Part shown: in pieces, positions 24,292 through 37,700 of the stretch | How positions within the stretch are numbered: the first letter of the stretch is position 1 | How the letters are laid out: each line of letters starts with the position of its first letter | Origin: Amaranthus tricolor | Taxonomy: Eukaryota > Streptophyta > Magnoliopsida > Caryophyllales > Amaranthaceae | DNA length: 64,000 nt | Direction: 5' to 3' | Assembly (NCBI RefSeq): GCF_026212465.1 | Contig: NC_080053.1 | Span: forward strand, 15,261,283 to 15,325,282 | Translations under genes and position numbers: made by a program | Notes under the pieces: model-generated | Database searches by the model: none | What the model saw: the letters and a program-made list of their open reading frames with translations, nothing else | Told to the model about the DNA's origin: nothing

Positions 24292-25708
24292 CTACCACGT
24301 TTTTTGTGCCTTTTTGTCTTTTGCCTCTAAATCAAACTGACTCAACAAAAGAATCCATCTTATTAATCTTGACTTTGCCTCTTTTTTTTTCATCAAGTGA
24401 CGTAGGGCTGCATGGTCAGTATATACAATAACCTTTGTACCAAGCAAATAAGATCTAAACTTTTCTAACGAAAATACTACCGCCAACAACTCTTTTTCAG
24501 TTGTTGAATAGTTGTGTTGAGCCTCGTTCAAGGTCATTACGCGTAGTATATAGCATGTAGAATCCTTCCTATTCTTTGTCCTAGCGCAACCCCATTAGCG
24601 TAGTCACTTGCGTCACACATAATCTCAAATGAAAGTGACCAAATTGGGGGTTGAATTATTGGAGCTGAGATAAGTCTATTCTTTAGCGTATCAAACGCCT
24701 TCTTGCAACTTTCATCAAAAATGAACTCTTTACATCCTTTTGCAACAACCTGCATAATGGAACTGCAATCTTGGAGAAGCCTTTAATAAACCTACGATAG
24801 AAACCTGCATGACCAAGAAAAGATCGTATTTCTCGAACATGACAGGGTAAAGATTGTATGATGTCAATTTTTGCCTTATCTACCTCGATACCCTTTGCAG
24901 ACACTACATGACCTAGAACAATTCCTTGTTCCACCATAAAATGGCATTTTTTCGAGTTTAGCACGAGATTAGAGTTTATGCATCTCCTAAGCACTAACGC
25001 AAGATGATTCAAACATTGATTAAATAAGTCTCTATGGATCATGAAGTCATCCATGAAAACTTCCACAAAATTTTCTATAAATTTAGAAAATATACTCACG
25101 ATACGTCTTTGGAATGTACCAGGTGCACTACTAAGTCTAAAAGGCATACGCCTGTAAGCAAATGTACCGAATGGGCATGTGAACGTTTTCTTTTCTTAAT
25201 CCTCTGGAGCAATAGGTACCTGCAAATAACCTGAATATCCATCTAAGAAACAATAAAATGCGTGACTAGCAAGCCTTTCTAGCATTTGATGAATAAAACG
25301 CAATGGAAAGTGATCCTTCCTAGTCACCGTGTTTAGCCTACGGTAAGCAATGCATACACGCTATCCATTTTGGATGCATGTTGGAACCAACTCACCATTT
25401 TGGTTCTTTACTACAGTAACACCAGTTTTCTTTGGCACAACTGGAGTAGGACTCACCCATTCACTATCAGAAATTGGATAAATAGTACTTTCTTGTAGTA
25501 ATTTTCAAATTTCAGCTTTCACTACCTCCATCATTGGTGAATTCAACCTTCTTTGGGGTTGTCTTACTGGCTTGGCATCATTTTCCATCAAAATTCGATG
25601 CATACATGAAGTAGGGTTTATACCCTTGATGTCCGCAATCGACCATCCTATGGCCTCCTTATGTTGCTTTAGGACTTCAACCAACTTGTTGTCTTGCTCC
25701 CTTGTCAA
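24292..25708 (-). pseudogene. Athila reverse transcriptase and RNase H
   Basis: RT begins around 25708 (IGWSIADIKGI, then RILMENDAKPVRQPQRRLN). The palm is at 25147-24683 with MPFRLSSAPGTFQR and the catalytic VFMDDF, followed by FLGHAGFYRRFIKGFS. RNase H follows with [22 protein letters not shown] and [11 protein letters not shown], carrying the Asp, Glu and Asp metal ligands. Stops lie between 25500 and 25150 and near 24540, so no continuous frame remains. Motif order and the VFMDDF box support the Athila lineage. Confidence 0.8.
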
Positions 25709-26074
25709 CTTACTTGAAATGATTCATGGCAAGGTCTCATTCTCTCTAAGGAATACATACTTCAAATGTTCAAGTAATGACTTAATTTCTGCCTTGGGTG
25801 CCTGCAAAACAAAGGGTAACAAATTCTCCTTGGGTATGGTTAGTGGTAATGGGAGTTGTTCTCAATTCTTTAAATCTTGCAAAACTTCCTGCAATTCAGC
25901 ACTCAAAACATATTCCTCATTATTTTCATTCAAATCATACTCAATCAGCACTTTTAGTTTATCTTGGCCATCTAAATTAAACATATCTTGACTAGAGGTA
26001 TCAACTAAATCAATAGCAAAACAAGAATGATCCTCAAGCGGAAATTTCATAGAGTCATAAATGTCAAACTTTAC

Positions 26075-26400
26075 CTAACTACCATCAAATTCCATAATAA
26101 GTGATCTTATATCTAAATCAATTTTAGTCTTGGCAGCTTTCATGAAAGGTCTGCCTAGCAAAATAGCTGTTGTATGTTTATCATGTTCCATATCTAACAC
26201 ATAAAAATCAGCAGGAAATATAAGATCCCCTACTTTAACTATGACATCCTCTATTATTCCCTTAGGATATCCGTTAGACCTATCAGCTAATTGTATCACA
26301 ACACTTGTTTCATGTAATGTACCAAGTTTCAAAGACTTATATAGTGAATATGGAATCACATTGATTTATGCTCCTAAGTTTAACATGGCTTTTGAGATGT
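26075..26400 (-). pseudogene. Athila aspartic protease
   Basis: The minus frame reads LNLGA, stop, IN, then IPYSLYKSLKLGTLHETSVV, LADRSNGYPKGI, VKVGDLIFPADFYVLDM and AILLGRPFM, matching the retropepsin of Athila/gypsy elements (flap region and ILGRPF strand). A TAA replaces the codon expected between Ala and Ile-Asn in the conserved LGASIN block. It is therefore inactive. Confidence 0.75.
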
Positions 26401-28124
26401 AAGCTCACCTATAATATAAGGGACAATGAACATACTTGGATCTCCATATTTAGGTGGTAGCTTTCTTTGAAATATTACTGAAATGTGCTCGCTCATCTTC
26501 ACCTTTTGAATTCCCTTTAATCTTTGCTTTCTCTTTGTCGTACAAAGCTCTTTAAGGAATTTGGCATATCTTGGAATTTGCTTCAAAGCATCTAAGAGAG
26601 GGATGTTTTCTTCACACTTCTTAAAAACCTCATATATGTCCTTATCATCTTCATGCTTTTTCCTTTCCTTCAATGCCTCTGGAAAAGGTGGAACTGGTTC
26701 ATATGGTGGTAAGGGTGCACTTGTAACCTTCTTCTCTTCTTGTGATGAAGTCGCTTGATTTTCAGATGATGAAAATTCATGCACAACAATTTCTTCTTGG
26801 AGTTCTTTATCTCTTGATATGGTTCTTTCATTACCTTGTAAATCTATTCCACTTCTAAGAGTCATAGCACTAGCATTCATCCTTGGATTTGGTTCTATTT
26901 GTGATGGCAACTTTTCTGAATCTCTAGCCTCTAACTTGCTAACTGCTCCTGAGATTTGACCCATTTGTCTTTCAATGTTCTTGATGTTGGAACCAGTCTC
27001 ATCTTGGAATTGAATCATATTCTTTGTTAGAGTATTCAACATTTCTTCAATGGACATAATGAATTCAAACTTGATCCTTGACCTTGATGTAGGTGTCCAA
27101 AATAGGATTGTTGTTGTGGCTTGAAGAATGTTTTTTGTTGATGATGTTGTTGGTTCCCTGATGGATTCCCATACTAGAGATTTGGATGGTCTCTCCACCC
27201 TGGATTGTATGTACTGGAAAACGGATCATTTCTTTTTTGAAACCCTTGGTTTTGAAAACCAATTGCACTAACTTCTTCATTACCTTATTCTTGTAACTAA
27301 GGGCAAGAATCTATAGAATGATTAGAAAAGCAAATGCCACATGACTTCACTTGTTGTGCTTTTTCGTTAACCATGAATTCTCTCATCATTGATCTTAATG
27401 CTTACATTTGATCTTCTAGTTTTCTAACCTTAGACTCAGTGCTAACATTTTCTCTAATTGATCTTTTATCGTGGGATCTCTTGTTGAATTGCCTAGAACC
27501 TTCAGCTAGTTCTTCAATCAATGCCCTTGCAGCTTCCAGTGTGTTATTGAGAATGGAACCTCTACTAGCTGCATTTATCATTCTTACATCATCATTGACA
27601 AGCCCATTGTAAAAATACATAATGAGATCTTCAACGTGGTACCCATGATAGGGACAGCTAGCACACAACCTTTTAAATCTTTCCCAATACTCATAAAATG
27701 ATTCATCACTACTTTGTTCGATGTTGTTGATTTCTTTCTTCAAAGTGGATGATTTTAAAGCTGGAAAGTATTTTTCTAGGAACCTCTTTTTCATCTCTGC
27801 CCAAGTGGTGACACAACCTGGTGGTAAGTAATAAAGCCAATCCTTAGCCGCATCCTTTAGGGCAAAAGGTAATTCTCTAAGTTTAACCTTCTCCTCTGTT
27901 GCTCCATTCGGTCTCATACCACCACAAACCACATGAAATTCAAATAAAAAGTTGTTGGAATCCTCTCCATTTGACCCATGAAATAAAGGTAGAAAATGGA
28001 TTAAACCCGATTTAAGCTCAAAAGTATCACCTATATCTTCTTGTTGATATGTAATGCACAAGGGTTGTTGATCAATATTAGGATAAGCGAGCACCCTCAA
28101 GGTATGATTCTCCCTTCGAGCCAT
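26380..28124 (-). pseudogene. Athila gag
   Basis: The first frame (28124-27402, 240 codons) starts MARRENHTLRV and includes IHFLPLFHGSNGEDSNNFL, LPFALKDAAKDWLYYLP and FLEKYFPALKSS, the retrotransposon-gag domain typical of Athila. It stops at 27402. The C-terminal half continues in other frames (27280-27065 and 27198-26380) with NEEV-type and Gln/Asn-rich text up to the protease. The start is only 60 bp from the truncated LTR; a normal leader is missing. Confidence 0.8.
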
Positions 28125-28183
28125 TTCTTCTTCTACTTCTACTGCAAATGGTAACTCTAGAAAATTATTTCTAAATTCCTTCC

Positions 28184-28685
28184 TTAAGCTTGAAATTCCA
28201 TAACCATGGCAAAACAGAAATGATAAAGAAGAAGTATTTTAATGAAAAATTACAGGATGATTCCATTCCTAAGCTTTCATGCCTATTTATAAAGATTTGA
28301 TGAAGCTTCTTGCCATTGAATATCCTCATCATTCCTCTCTGCAAGTCGCCTCCTAAACCCCTCTAAATATCCAATTGAAAATGAAAGCCGAAATGGAAAA
28401 AGTAAAATAGCCGCCCAGCCAACAGACTGACGTGCGCGTGCCATGTAAAACTCCGCGGGTCTCGCATCCTAGTCTAATCCTATTCTTTATTTGCTTCTTC
28501 TTCTTTGCTTGAAATGATATATTTATATAATGACCTTATAATAAAGCTAGAATTATCATCTAGAGAATTGCATGAATAAAACTATTCTATAAAGTATTTT
28601 CTCTAATTGTTATATAGTTAAATCTAAATTCTACTAAATAAAACCAAAATTATAATGGAAAAATACACAAAATAAGGTATTATCA
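28184..28685 (-). repeat. 5' LTR of the Athila element (truncated)
   Basis: It matches only the last 453 bp of the complete LTR. The deletion removed the R/U5-side 816 bp, PBS and leader in one event, leaving gag close to the LTR remnant. Confidence 0.8.
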
Positions 28686-29704
28686 TTTTGTTTTGAAATG
28701 AATTCACTTGATACCACAGTTTAGTGGAAAGGAATACATTTTTGTGATTTTCTATGTTAATGATATATTACTTGCCAGCAACGATATAAGCTTTTTGCGT
28801 GAAACTAAGAACTTTTTATTAAAGAATTATTTGATGAAAGATCTTGGAATCGTTCTCGAGGTATTCTTAGGTTATCACAAAAGAGTTATATCAAAAATGT
28901 GTTAAAAAGGTATGGCCTGCAAAACTGCAACCCAGAAGAAACCCTTATGACTAAGGGAGACAAGTTCAGTGTAGAATAATGTCCCAACAATGAAATTGAG
29001 AAAAAGAAAATGAAAAATATTCCTTATACTTCGGCAGTTAGGATTTTAATGTATGCTCAAGTTTGGACTCGTCAAGGCATAACATACATAACAAGGATGT
29101 TGGGATGTTATTTATATAATCCAGGATTAGAACATTGGAGAGTAGTTAAAATGGTCTTATGATATTTATAGAGGCTAAAGACATACATACTCACATATAA
29201 GAGATCAAAGAAGCTTGAGATTATTGAATATGCTGACTCTGATTTTGCTAGATGCATTAACATAATTGAACCTACCTCTAGTTATATTTACATGTTAGCT
29301 AGAGGTGTTGTCTCATGGAAGAGTGTCAAAAAATCCATTACGACATCTTTCTCTATGACGTTAGAATTCATTGCATGTTATGAGACATCAAATTGTGGGA
29401 TATGGATGCAGAATTTTATCATGGGACTGCGTATAGTGGATTCTATTTAAGGACCAGTTAAGTTATTTTATGAAAACGACTCTGCTACGAAAGTTTCTAA
29501 TAACAATAAAGTTTGAGGAAGTGAAAGTTTTCGGCTCTCAAATTCTTGGTTGTAAAGGATAGAGTTTAGGGTAAAGAATTGTCGATTACGCATATTTGTA
29601 CAAACTCTATGATTGCAAATCCACTTATCAAAGCATTACCTCCCAAGCGATTTCTTAAGCATGTGGTTCATATGGGTGGTGTTTCTGCTATGGAGGATGT
29701 TTAG
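28686..29704 (+). pseudogene. Copia RT/RNase H, right part of the split element
   Basis: Directly after the TTTTG duplication the Copia frame resumes: FVIFYVNDILLASND (catalytic YVDD changed to YVND), LRLSQKSYIKNVLKRYGLQN, then RNase H with YADSDFARC, SYIYMLARGVVSWKSVKK and TLEFIAC, and the end VHMGGVSAMEDV-stop near 29704. Frames shift repeatedly. Together with 16822-17007 it forms one pre-existing Copia copy. Confidence 0.8.
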
Positions 29705-30540
29705 TTTTAATGGGAGTTTGTAATTTTATTTTATTGAACTTGTGTTGACATTATAGTTAAACAGTATTCTGCAGAAATAAAGTTATGATAAATTTTGATT
29801 TTTATACTCTGATTATTTTATAGTAATAATTTGATCTCACTATTGAAGTGGACCAACCGGATATAGACATGCTAAGATCACATTGCATGTTGTTTCCATG
29901 TTGCACATCCATTTCATGATCTATGTCATTCTTTTATGTTGGTATTATTATGGTCATAATTGATGGGTTTAGATACAAAAAATGTAACAAAGGCTACATT
30001 AGTCTACGTAGATATGATTGATGGACGAGATTGATTTTATACGTTACAATTTTGACAATATGGTTGAGCTCAAATTTCGTTTTATAATAATACATGTTTA
30101 CACATTTTTCATATAGCCCATAGCAGATTGTTGGATCATAGCCCAACGTTGGGCTTATATGTAAATGTATGTGAATCCTTATATTTATTAAAATTGTCTT
30201 TGTGCGCAACTTAAAGCGATCTAATTAAAATAAAGGGTTTGGGCTTAAATGTATCAATAAGTGTTGGTGTTAAATCTGTAGAGACTTATTTTATAACTGT
30301 GTTCAAAGATTGGTTGAATACTAGTTATATGTTATTATTATATATAACAGTTATGGTCCATAGGTTATACGTATTCTTTTTTTCCTTATCATCCCACTAT
30401 CTAAGAGAATTAAAATTGAGAACATTAGGGTTGCCACTATAGAGAATACGTATTAATGTAGAAGATCTAATCGCTCTTATTCTTCAAATTTTCTCCTGTG
30501 TAATGGATTCAGGTAACCTTTGGTTTTGTTCTTCTAATTC
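29705..30540 (+). other. Probable 3' noncoding/LTR part of the split Copia element
   Basis: A purine stretch AATGGGAG just past the Copia stop is followed by TTTGTAATTTTATT, a possible PPT-LTR junction, but the LTR end and a 5' partner are not present. No gene is seen. Confidence 0.35.
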
Positions 30541-31764
30541 AACATAATAGATCCTATTTGTTAGTAATGGCTTTCACCTTTTTTTGTCCTATTAGAATCA
30601 CCTTAAATCTTTGTGTTTGTTGCATTAATTTTTCATTCTTAAATGATCTTAATACTTATAGATAGTCGAACTTTGTTACTTAATCTTTAAAGCTATATTA
30701 TTCAAACTCTCCTGGCATTTTTGTGCTAGTGCTTCCACTTTTGTTAGGTCCCTCTTACAAATTCAATTTGCAATTTTCTCTTTGTTTCTCCCTTATTCTT
30801 TTCCATTTCCATGGAATTTTCAAATACAAAGGTTACAAGAGCATGGGTAGGCATTGATTTTGGGTTGGATGTTAGACGGGCCCACGGATATAGGTGGTCA
30901 TAAGGTAGCTGCAATAGAAAGAGAGTAAAATTTTAAAAGTTTTGACAATGAGTATAGGACATGTTTTGGTGGTTATTATGGTGCTTGGCCAGGGTGGGTG
31001 TGACTTAGGAGGCTAATCGTGTTTGGAGGGGAAAGATATTTTAATTTCTTTTTAGTTTTAATTTAATCTAAATATAATTTTTTTTTCTTTTAATAAATTA
31101 TTAAATTTTAGAATCAGAAAAAATATTGTTTAGGTCACAAGTCAGAAAACGCATTGCATGAAATCTATAATTAAAGTTTAGCACAACGAATAAATCAATT
31201 TAATATAAAGTACTAATTTAAGAAATTTTGACGATCAACAGCCCTAAGTCATCTTAATGAACCATAGATCGCTAGTATTAGAGGCATGATAGAAGTATTA
31301 TTCATTTGTTTGTTATCCATCCAATTTTCATCCCACCTTTCTCATTTGTTCCGTATATATCGTCCAAATAAAGGAAGTTTCTTCCTTATAATTTTCTCCC
31401 CTTTAATTTCCCTCGTGCCTTTCTTTTCCCTGGTCTCCTTTACACCGAACAAGCATAAAAGACTATTCAAAACAAAAATAGATTAGGATAATTTTTAGTC
31501 ATACAAATTTCATCTAGTGTAGCTTATAGCTATTGCAAATTTGTTACATGATCTTGGGTGCATCTATAGTTAAGCACACCCAAGGCTACGGTTCAACGCC
31601 CTTGTGGTTTCTATATGAATATTTCATACACCATACACAAACATGTCAAGTTTTCTATATATACTGTAGCCTATATTAAAAATTAGTTACAAAAAGATGA
31701 AGAAAAATGAGCTTAATTAGATGGTAATAAAATATTCAGAAAAAGAGAAGATAAAGGATACTTA
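30541..31764. other. Intergenic region and 3' UTR of the receptor kinase
   Basis: Nothing recognisable at 30541-31500. The last ~250 bp before 31765 should be the 3' UTR of the minus-strand kinase gene. Confidence 0.5.
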
Positions 31765-34700
31765 TCATCTGGCAGCTGATAGTTGCATTGCTTCTTGCTC
31801 GTCCATTGATTCATCCATCCAAGCAAGTCGGTGTGTCATGAGCGATAAATGCATTTCTTGGTTTCTTGCTTCTTCGAGCTTCTCCCACTCATTCCATCTC
31901 TCGGTTAAGCCTACTCCTTGCAGTATCTTCACCACTTCTGCCATCCTTGGACGATCTTCTGGTGCCGTTTGAGTGCATAGCAATGCTACCTGGACTATCA
32001 TCTCCACTTCTTTGGGATCATACGATTTCAAGTTGCTGTCTACTATATCTTGAAGTCTTTGTTCTTTCAATAACTTCTTGATCTACAGAAGATTGCACAA
32101 CACAGATTCACATTGATCAGTAACGGAAAACAACTGGGAAGTTCGATATGCAAGTGTATAAGAGCCTATGTTAGTGAAACTCTTTGTTTCGCCTCAATTA
32201 CTTGTGTCTAAAACATGAAGTTTTGACTTTATCATGGACAAAATCATGGAAACTTTGACAAAATAACCAAGTTTGACACTTGGACACACATCTGAGTCTA
32301 ACACAAGTACTCGAATTTGAATAACGTAGCTAAGAACCAGTCATTGAACATCTGATCCAGCCACCTCTCATACAGCCAATAATTTATTCATTCATTAACA
32401 ATAAAAATCAGTTTTCTAGAATCTATTAATTTGATTATTTGATTTACATGAGAAGATCGGCGAAAATCAGAACTTACATGATCGACCAAAAGCACATCTT
32501 CTTCTTCTTCAAGACGGGAAAAGTCTATGGCTCGCTGACCTGTCACAAGTTCTAAAAGGGTTATACCATATCCAAACACATCAGTCTTTTCCGAGGATTT
32601 TCCAGTTGATAGATATTCAGGAGCAATATGACCCATAGTTCCTCGTACTTGAGTAGTAACATGGGTTAGTTTTGCATCGACCAGTCTTGCAAGCCCAAAA
32701 TCCCCAATGATGGCTTCAAAATTTTCATCTAGAAGAATGTTTGCAGCCTTTAGATCACGGTGTATGATCTTAGGATTGCAATGTTCATGTAGATATTCAA
32801 GGCCATGCGCTGTCCCAAATGCTATCTTTTTCCGCTTTGGCCAGTCTAAACCTTCCTCGCCAGGCTTTAAATCTATCAAAAAAGAACAATTTCATGAGTA
32901 CTGAACACAGAATACAAGGAAACGCCTGCAGAAAAGATCAATTCAACACCTCTTAAGCAATAAGCAACACTGATATTTTCCATGTATGGGTAAACAAGGA
33001 TTCTCTCAGACGCGGTAATACAATATCCGATCAACTGCAAGAGATTCTTGTGAACTGCAACACTTATCAACTGGACCTCTCTCAGAAACGCAGCCTCTCC
33101 GCCTGGATTATGATAATCTGTTAGGCGCTTCACAGCCACCTTAGTGTTGTCCACCAGTTTACCCTTGTAAACCCTCCCAAAACCTCCTTGGCCAATGATG
33201 TTACTTTCACTAAAATTGCTTGTTGCAATCTGTATCTCACGCCATGAAAACCTTTTCACTTGTCCAAAGCAGATTTTGCACTCATCTTCCCCTAAAATTT
33301 TTCGAGAGTCAAATACTTCCTTTTCGAATAATTGTTGATAGGAAAGCGGCATAATATACCTGCAACATCTTCAAATACTTCCTTTTCGAATCTAAGTAGT
33401 TGATGTCGTCGATATGTGAAGGCAGCTCCCAATAACAAGAGGAAGAATGCACCACAACTACCAGCAATCATTATAAGTTTGACTTTTGATTTTCTGCTTG
33501 TAACTGGAAATATATTGTAACATTTAATAAAAAGGATTATGCTGAGATGGGCAAGAAAGAATGCCTTCTAATAAGAATATACCTCTAAGTGAAGAGCTAG
33601 AGTCACAAGGTTTCTGATATCTGGCACCACATTCAAGTCTTGTCCCTGTGAAACTGAATATAAACTGCATTAAATTGCGTGTGTAATCATTATCTTAAAT
33701 GAGGCTGGAACATGTAGCAAGTTCGGTACATCTAAAAGACAAGAAAACATATAAAATCCCAAAAAGTAATTACTTGAATGTTCGAGCAGAAAAGAGTTGT
33801 GATGGAATTGCGCCACTCAAATCGTTTCCTGAAAGATCCCTGCGTAAAAAAAAACACCAACGGTGAGGATTGATTTTTCTTATGTTATCAATTAGCAATT
33901 TTATGTAGATTGTGGTATAGACTATAAGAAAATAAGTTATTACTAGAAAAGAGAGGTGGGGATTACAGATGCATAAGATCGGAGAATTGTGCCCAAGTAC
34001 TTGGTATTGAACCACTAAAGTTATTATTGGATAAATCCAGATTCTGTAAGTTCACCAAGCTGCTCAAACAATCAGGTAAATTACCTGAAAGATTATTATC
34101 CCGCAATTCCCTGCACCATCAAATGCAATTGTAATTTCCATGACATAACTGCCCTAAAGCAGGAAGTTATAGGAAAATCAGAGATGAGAACAAGCATTCC
34201 TCATTTACTACCAGAATTTTAATTTCCATCAACCAGAGTTTCTTCAAGGGCTGTGCTCAGTTACATCGAACGTTCACATTTGTTTTATCAGTCTAGGTAG
34301 TGTGCTACTTTAAGGTATTTAGTTCTCTTTTAAGGTATTTAATTCAATGATAAACTTTCCTTGAGATAGAGATGACTAGTTATAAATATAATACATTTCA
34401 ATCATACCTATTTTGACGCTTTAGGTACTCACTTATAAAGGTGGCACGAATCCAATATGAACAACGTTTAAGTAGACATAAGTCATTTATAATTATCCAA
34501 AAAAAGTAATTCACAAAAAAGACTCAAAATCAGAAATTCTTAAAAGCAAAGTTCAGTTGAAGAGACTGCAAGTCATTGGAAAGGAACAATTATGCATCTT
34601 CCTAGTATTACCTTTGAGCCTTTTCTCTAAGCAACAAAAGAATAGACCGAGACCAGCAATAACAACTTTTATATCATTTAATGTGCCTAATGTACTACCT

Positions 34701-37700
34701 TCATCCGTTGTTGATTTGCATACCAATGATATTCTTAAGAATCGGTTCTCCAATAAGAATGGTTCTGAAAGGAGAGGTAAAAGCCTCACTCAAGGATCAC
34801 TAATAAAGGTTGAAGGAAGGTTTATGATGTATCAATGTGTAGGAACCAAGTTAGTGATAAAAAACAATAATAAAGTAAATAATCAAGACAATTATTAAGG
34901 TGGTTCACTAATCTTGGACTACATCCACCTTCTAGCCTAGGATTATATTAATGTGTTTAAAGGACAGAATACAAAACTTGAAGGAAATACAATGGAGATA
35001 AGTATGGGAAAGAGAGGAGCTAATTGGGAAGAAAATATGAGCAAGAAGGTAACTCTTGGATGTGAGACTCTTGGTGCACCTATTACATTATTGAGTATAT
35101 ATGAGTATATATAAGGAAATAAGGTGTGTAACAAATGAGGCAGCAATAACTCACAAAGCACCAGCAGCAGAATCGAAAAAACAGAAGCACAGGTCAGTTC
35201 GACCCTTGCTCGACCTTGGCTCGACCAGCTAAAGGTATACTCAGACATATGGGGTAGACTACTCAGAAAATTTTTCCCGGTATCCAAGATTGATACAATT
35301 AGAGTCCTATTCTTAGTAGCTGCAAATAAAGATTGGTCGTTATACCAGTTTGATGTAAAAAAATGCTTTCCTCCATGGTGAAATTGAAAAAGTCTATATG
35401 AAAGCACCACCGAGGTTCTTAGATTAGTATGGATCAGGAGAGGGGTGTAAACTCAAGAAAGCATTGTATGGCTTGAAACAATCTCCGAAAGAATGGTTTG
35501 ATAGGTTTACTACAGCAATGAAGACATTTGGTTACGAGCAAACTAACTCTAATCACACTTTGTTCTTGAAGAAAGAGAAAGGAAGGATTACCTGCTTGAT
35601 AATCTATGTTGACGATATAGTCATCACTGGGAACAATAACGAAGAGATTAGTGACCTGAAGAAGTTGTTTATAGAGTTCGAAATGAAAGACCTAGGAAAT
35701 CTGAAATATTTCCTTGGGGATTGAAGTTTTAAGGTCAAGACGAGGAATCTTCATCAATCAGAAGAAGTACATACTTGATCTCCTAGTAGAGACTAGGATG
35801 CTTAATGTAAGCCAGCTGAAACACCAATTGTAGCAAAGCATAGGCTTCAGATAGTACAAGATGGAGAATTAGCCGATAAAGAACAGTATCGGAAGTTGGT
35901 AGGAAAACTCATCTACCTATCCCATACTAGACCCAATAGCCAAAGGAATAACAGAGATTTTATGGCTTAAGAAACTCTTGTGTGAATTGAACTTCCCACC
36001 AAAGGAAGCTTGTAAATTATTCTGTGATAATCAAGCAGTCATCAACATCTTAGAGAACCTAGTTCAACATGATCGAACAAAGCTTGTAGACATAGACAGA
36101 CATTTCATAAAGGAGAAACTTGAGAAGCAAGTCATCAGTCTTCCATCTGTGCTATGCAAAGATCAACTAGTTGATATTCTCAAAAAAGACGGTCACACCT
36201 GAAGCTTTTGAAGATACTTTGTGTAAGTTAGGTATCGATGATCCGACGACCTAACTTGAGGGGGAGTGTAGGAAAGAACGTATTTTATGGAATTAGAATA
36301 AAAATTATAATTATATTATTCTGTTTCTTATTCTGATTTTATTTTTGTTACCATAATTAGTTTCCTAAATTGTATATTTATAGGAGCTTTGTAATTCAGT
36401 CAAGATATACAAAAACGAGTATTCACTCGAATCCTTTATTCCACTATTTTAATTTTATCGAGTCAAATTCACTTTTAATGACCTCTTTCCAAAAACTATC
36501 ACCAACCACCCTCATAGCCTCCTCAAATGTCCAAGGGTTCTCTTTTGTAATGAATGCATAAACAATGTCCATGTATTGACCTTGAAGTCTTTGTGTAACA
36601 CTCAGTGGAAAAGTGGGATAAAAAGTGTTAAAACTAATAGATTTCAAAATCCTCAAATAAAAAAGGCTTAGTTGAAATTATATGGATCTTGTGAAGATGC
36701 AAAATTAACAATTGAATAAGCTTAGAGATTGGCTAATGCACTTAATAATTTTGAGTTTTTTCATGGTAAGATGATTTGGTACGATATTTTATTTGTCGTG
36801 AATATGATAAGTAAGATATTGCAATCCACGCCAATTTGCATTGACTCTTCCATGCAAGAAGAAAGAGGCATAATGTTATCTTTTGAAAAGTATAAAGAAG
36901 AAGACTTTGCTACTAGTTTTAGAGATTGCTTAAATTATAAAGCGTTGCACTTAAAATGGGTGTAGAGCCTAATTATTTTGCAAAACGTCGTACTATTAGA
37001 AAGAGACGGTTTGATGAAATTTTAGAGGATCCTAAAATTCAATCAACAAATGATATGTTTAGAAATGATTGCCTCTTCTATAGAAACCAAATTTGATCAA
37101 TTGAAGGCATTTGAAATATTTTTGGGATTTTTGTTTGATTCCACTAGGTTTAAACTATTAAATGATAATGAATTAAGATTTTTTTGCTATTCTTCACTCC
37201 ACATTTTCTCATGAGGATTTGTCTAATGTTGATTTTTTAATGCTTTTTATTATGAATAAGTGTTGAAAATGACTTTCCCGATGAATCAACTAATTGTTTC
37301 CCAAATGTCTTAGTTACTTATAAAATTTTTTAAACTTTCCTTATAAATGTGGCATCAGTTAAAAGAAGTTTTTTCAAAGCTAAAACTCATAAAACTTATT
37401 TGAGGTCATCAATATTGCAAGAAAGGATGAATGATTTGAAATTATTATCATTAAAGAAAGAGTTAATAGCAGAAATTAGTGCATATGTTATTATTGATGA
37501 TTTTGCTTCACGAAGTATAAACCACTTTTGATGATTTTTTTATTTGTTTTGTCGGTGCTGATAAGGAGCTATTTTATGAGGAGATTTCTCCATGTTCGTT
37601 AGAAAACGCTTTTTATGATTTTTTTTTTAAGACGTGTAATATTCTATATTTTTTATTCTTTAATTATATTTTAGAAATATTACAAGAGGGTCCTCATTGT

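Noticed and set aside
31540..31620. Possible tRNA with a GGTTCAACGCC B-box-like word
   Set aside because: No acceptable A box, anticodon stem or acceptor pairing could be traced.
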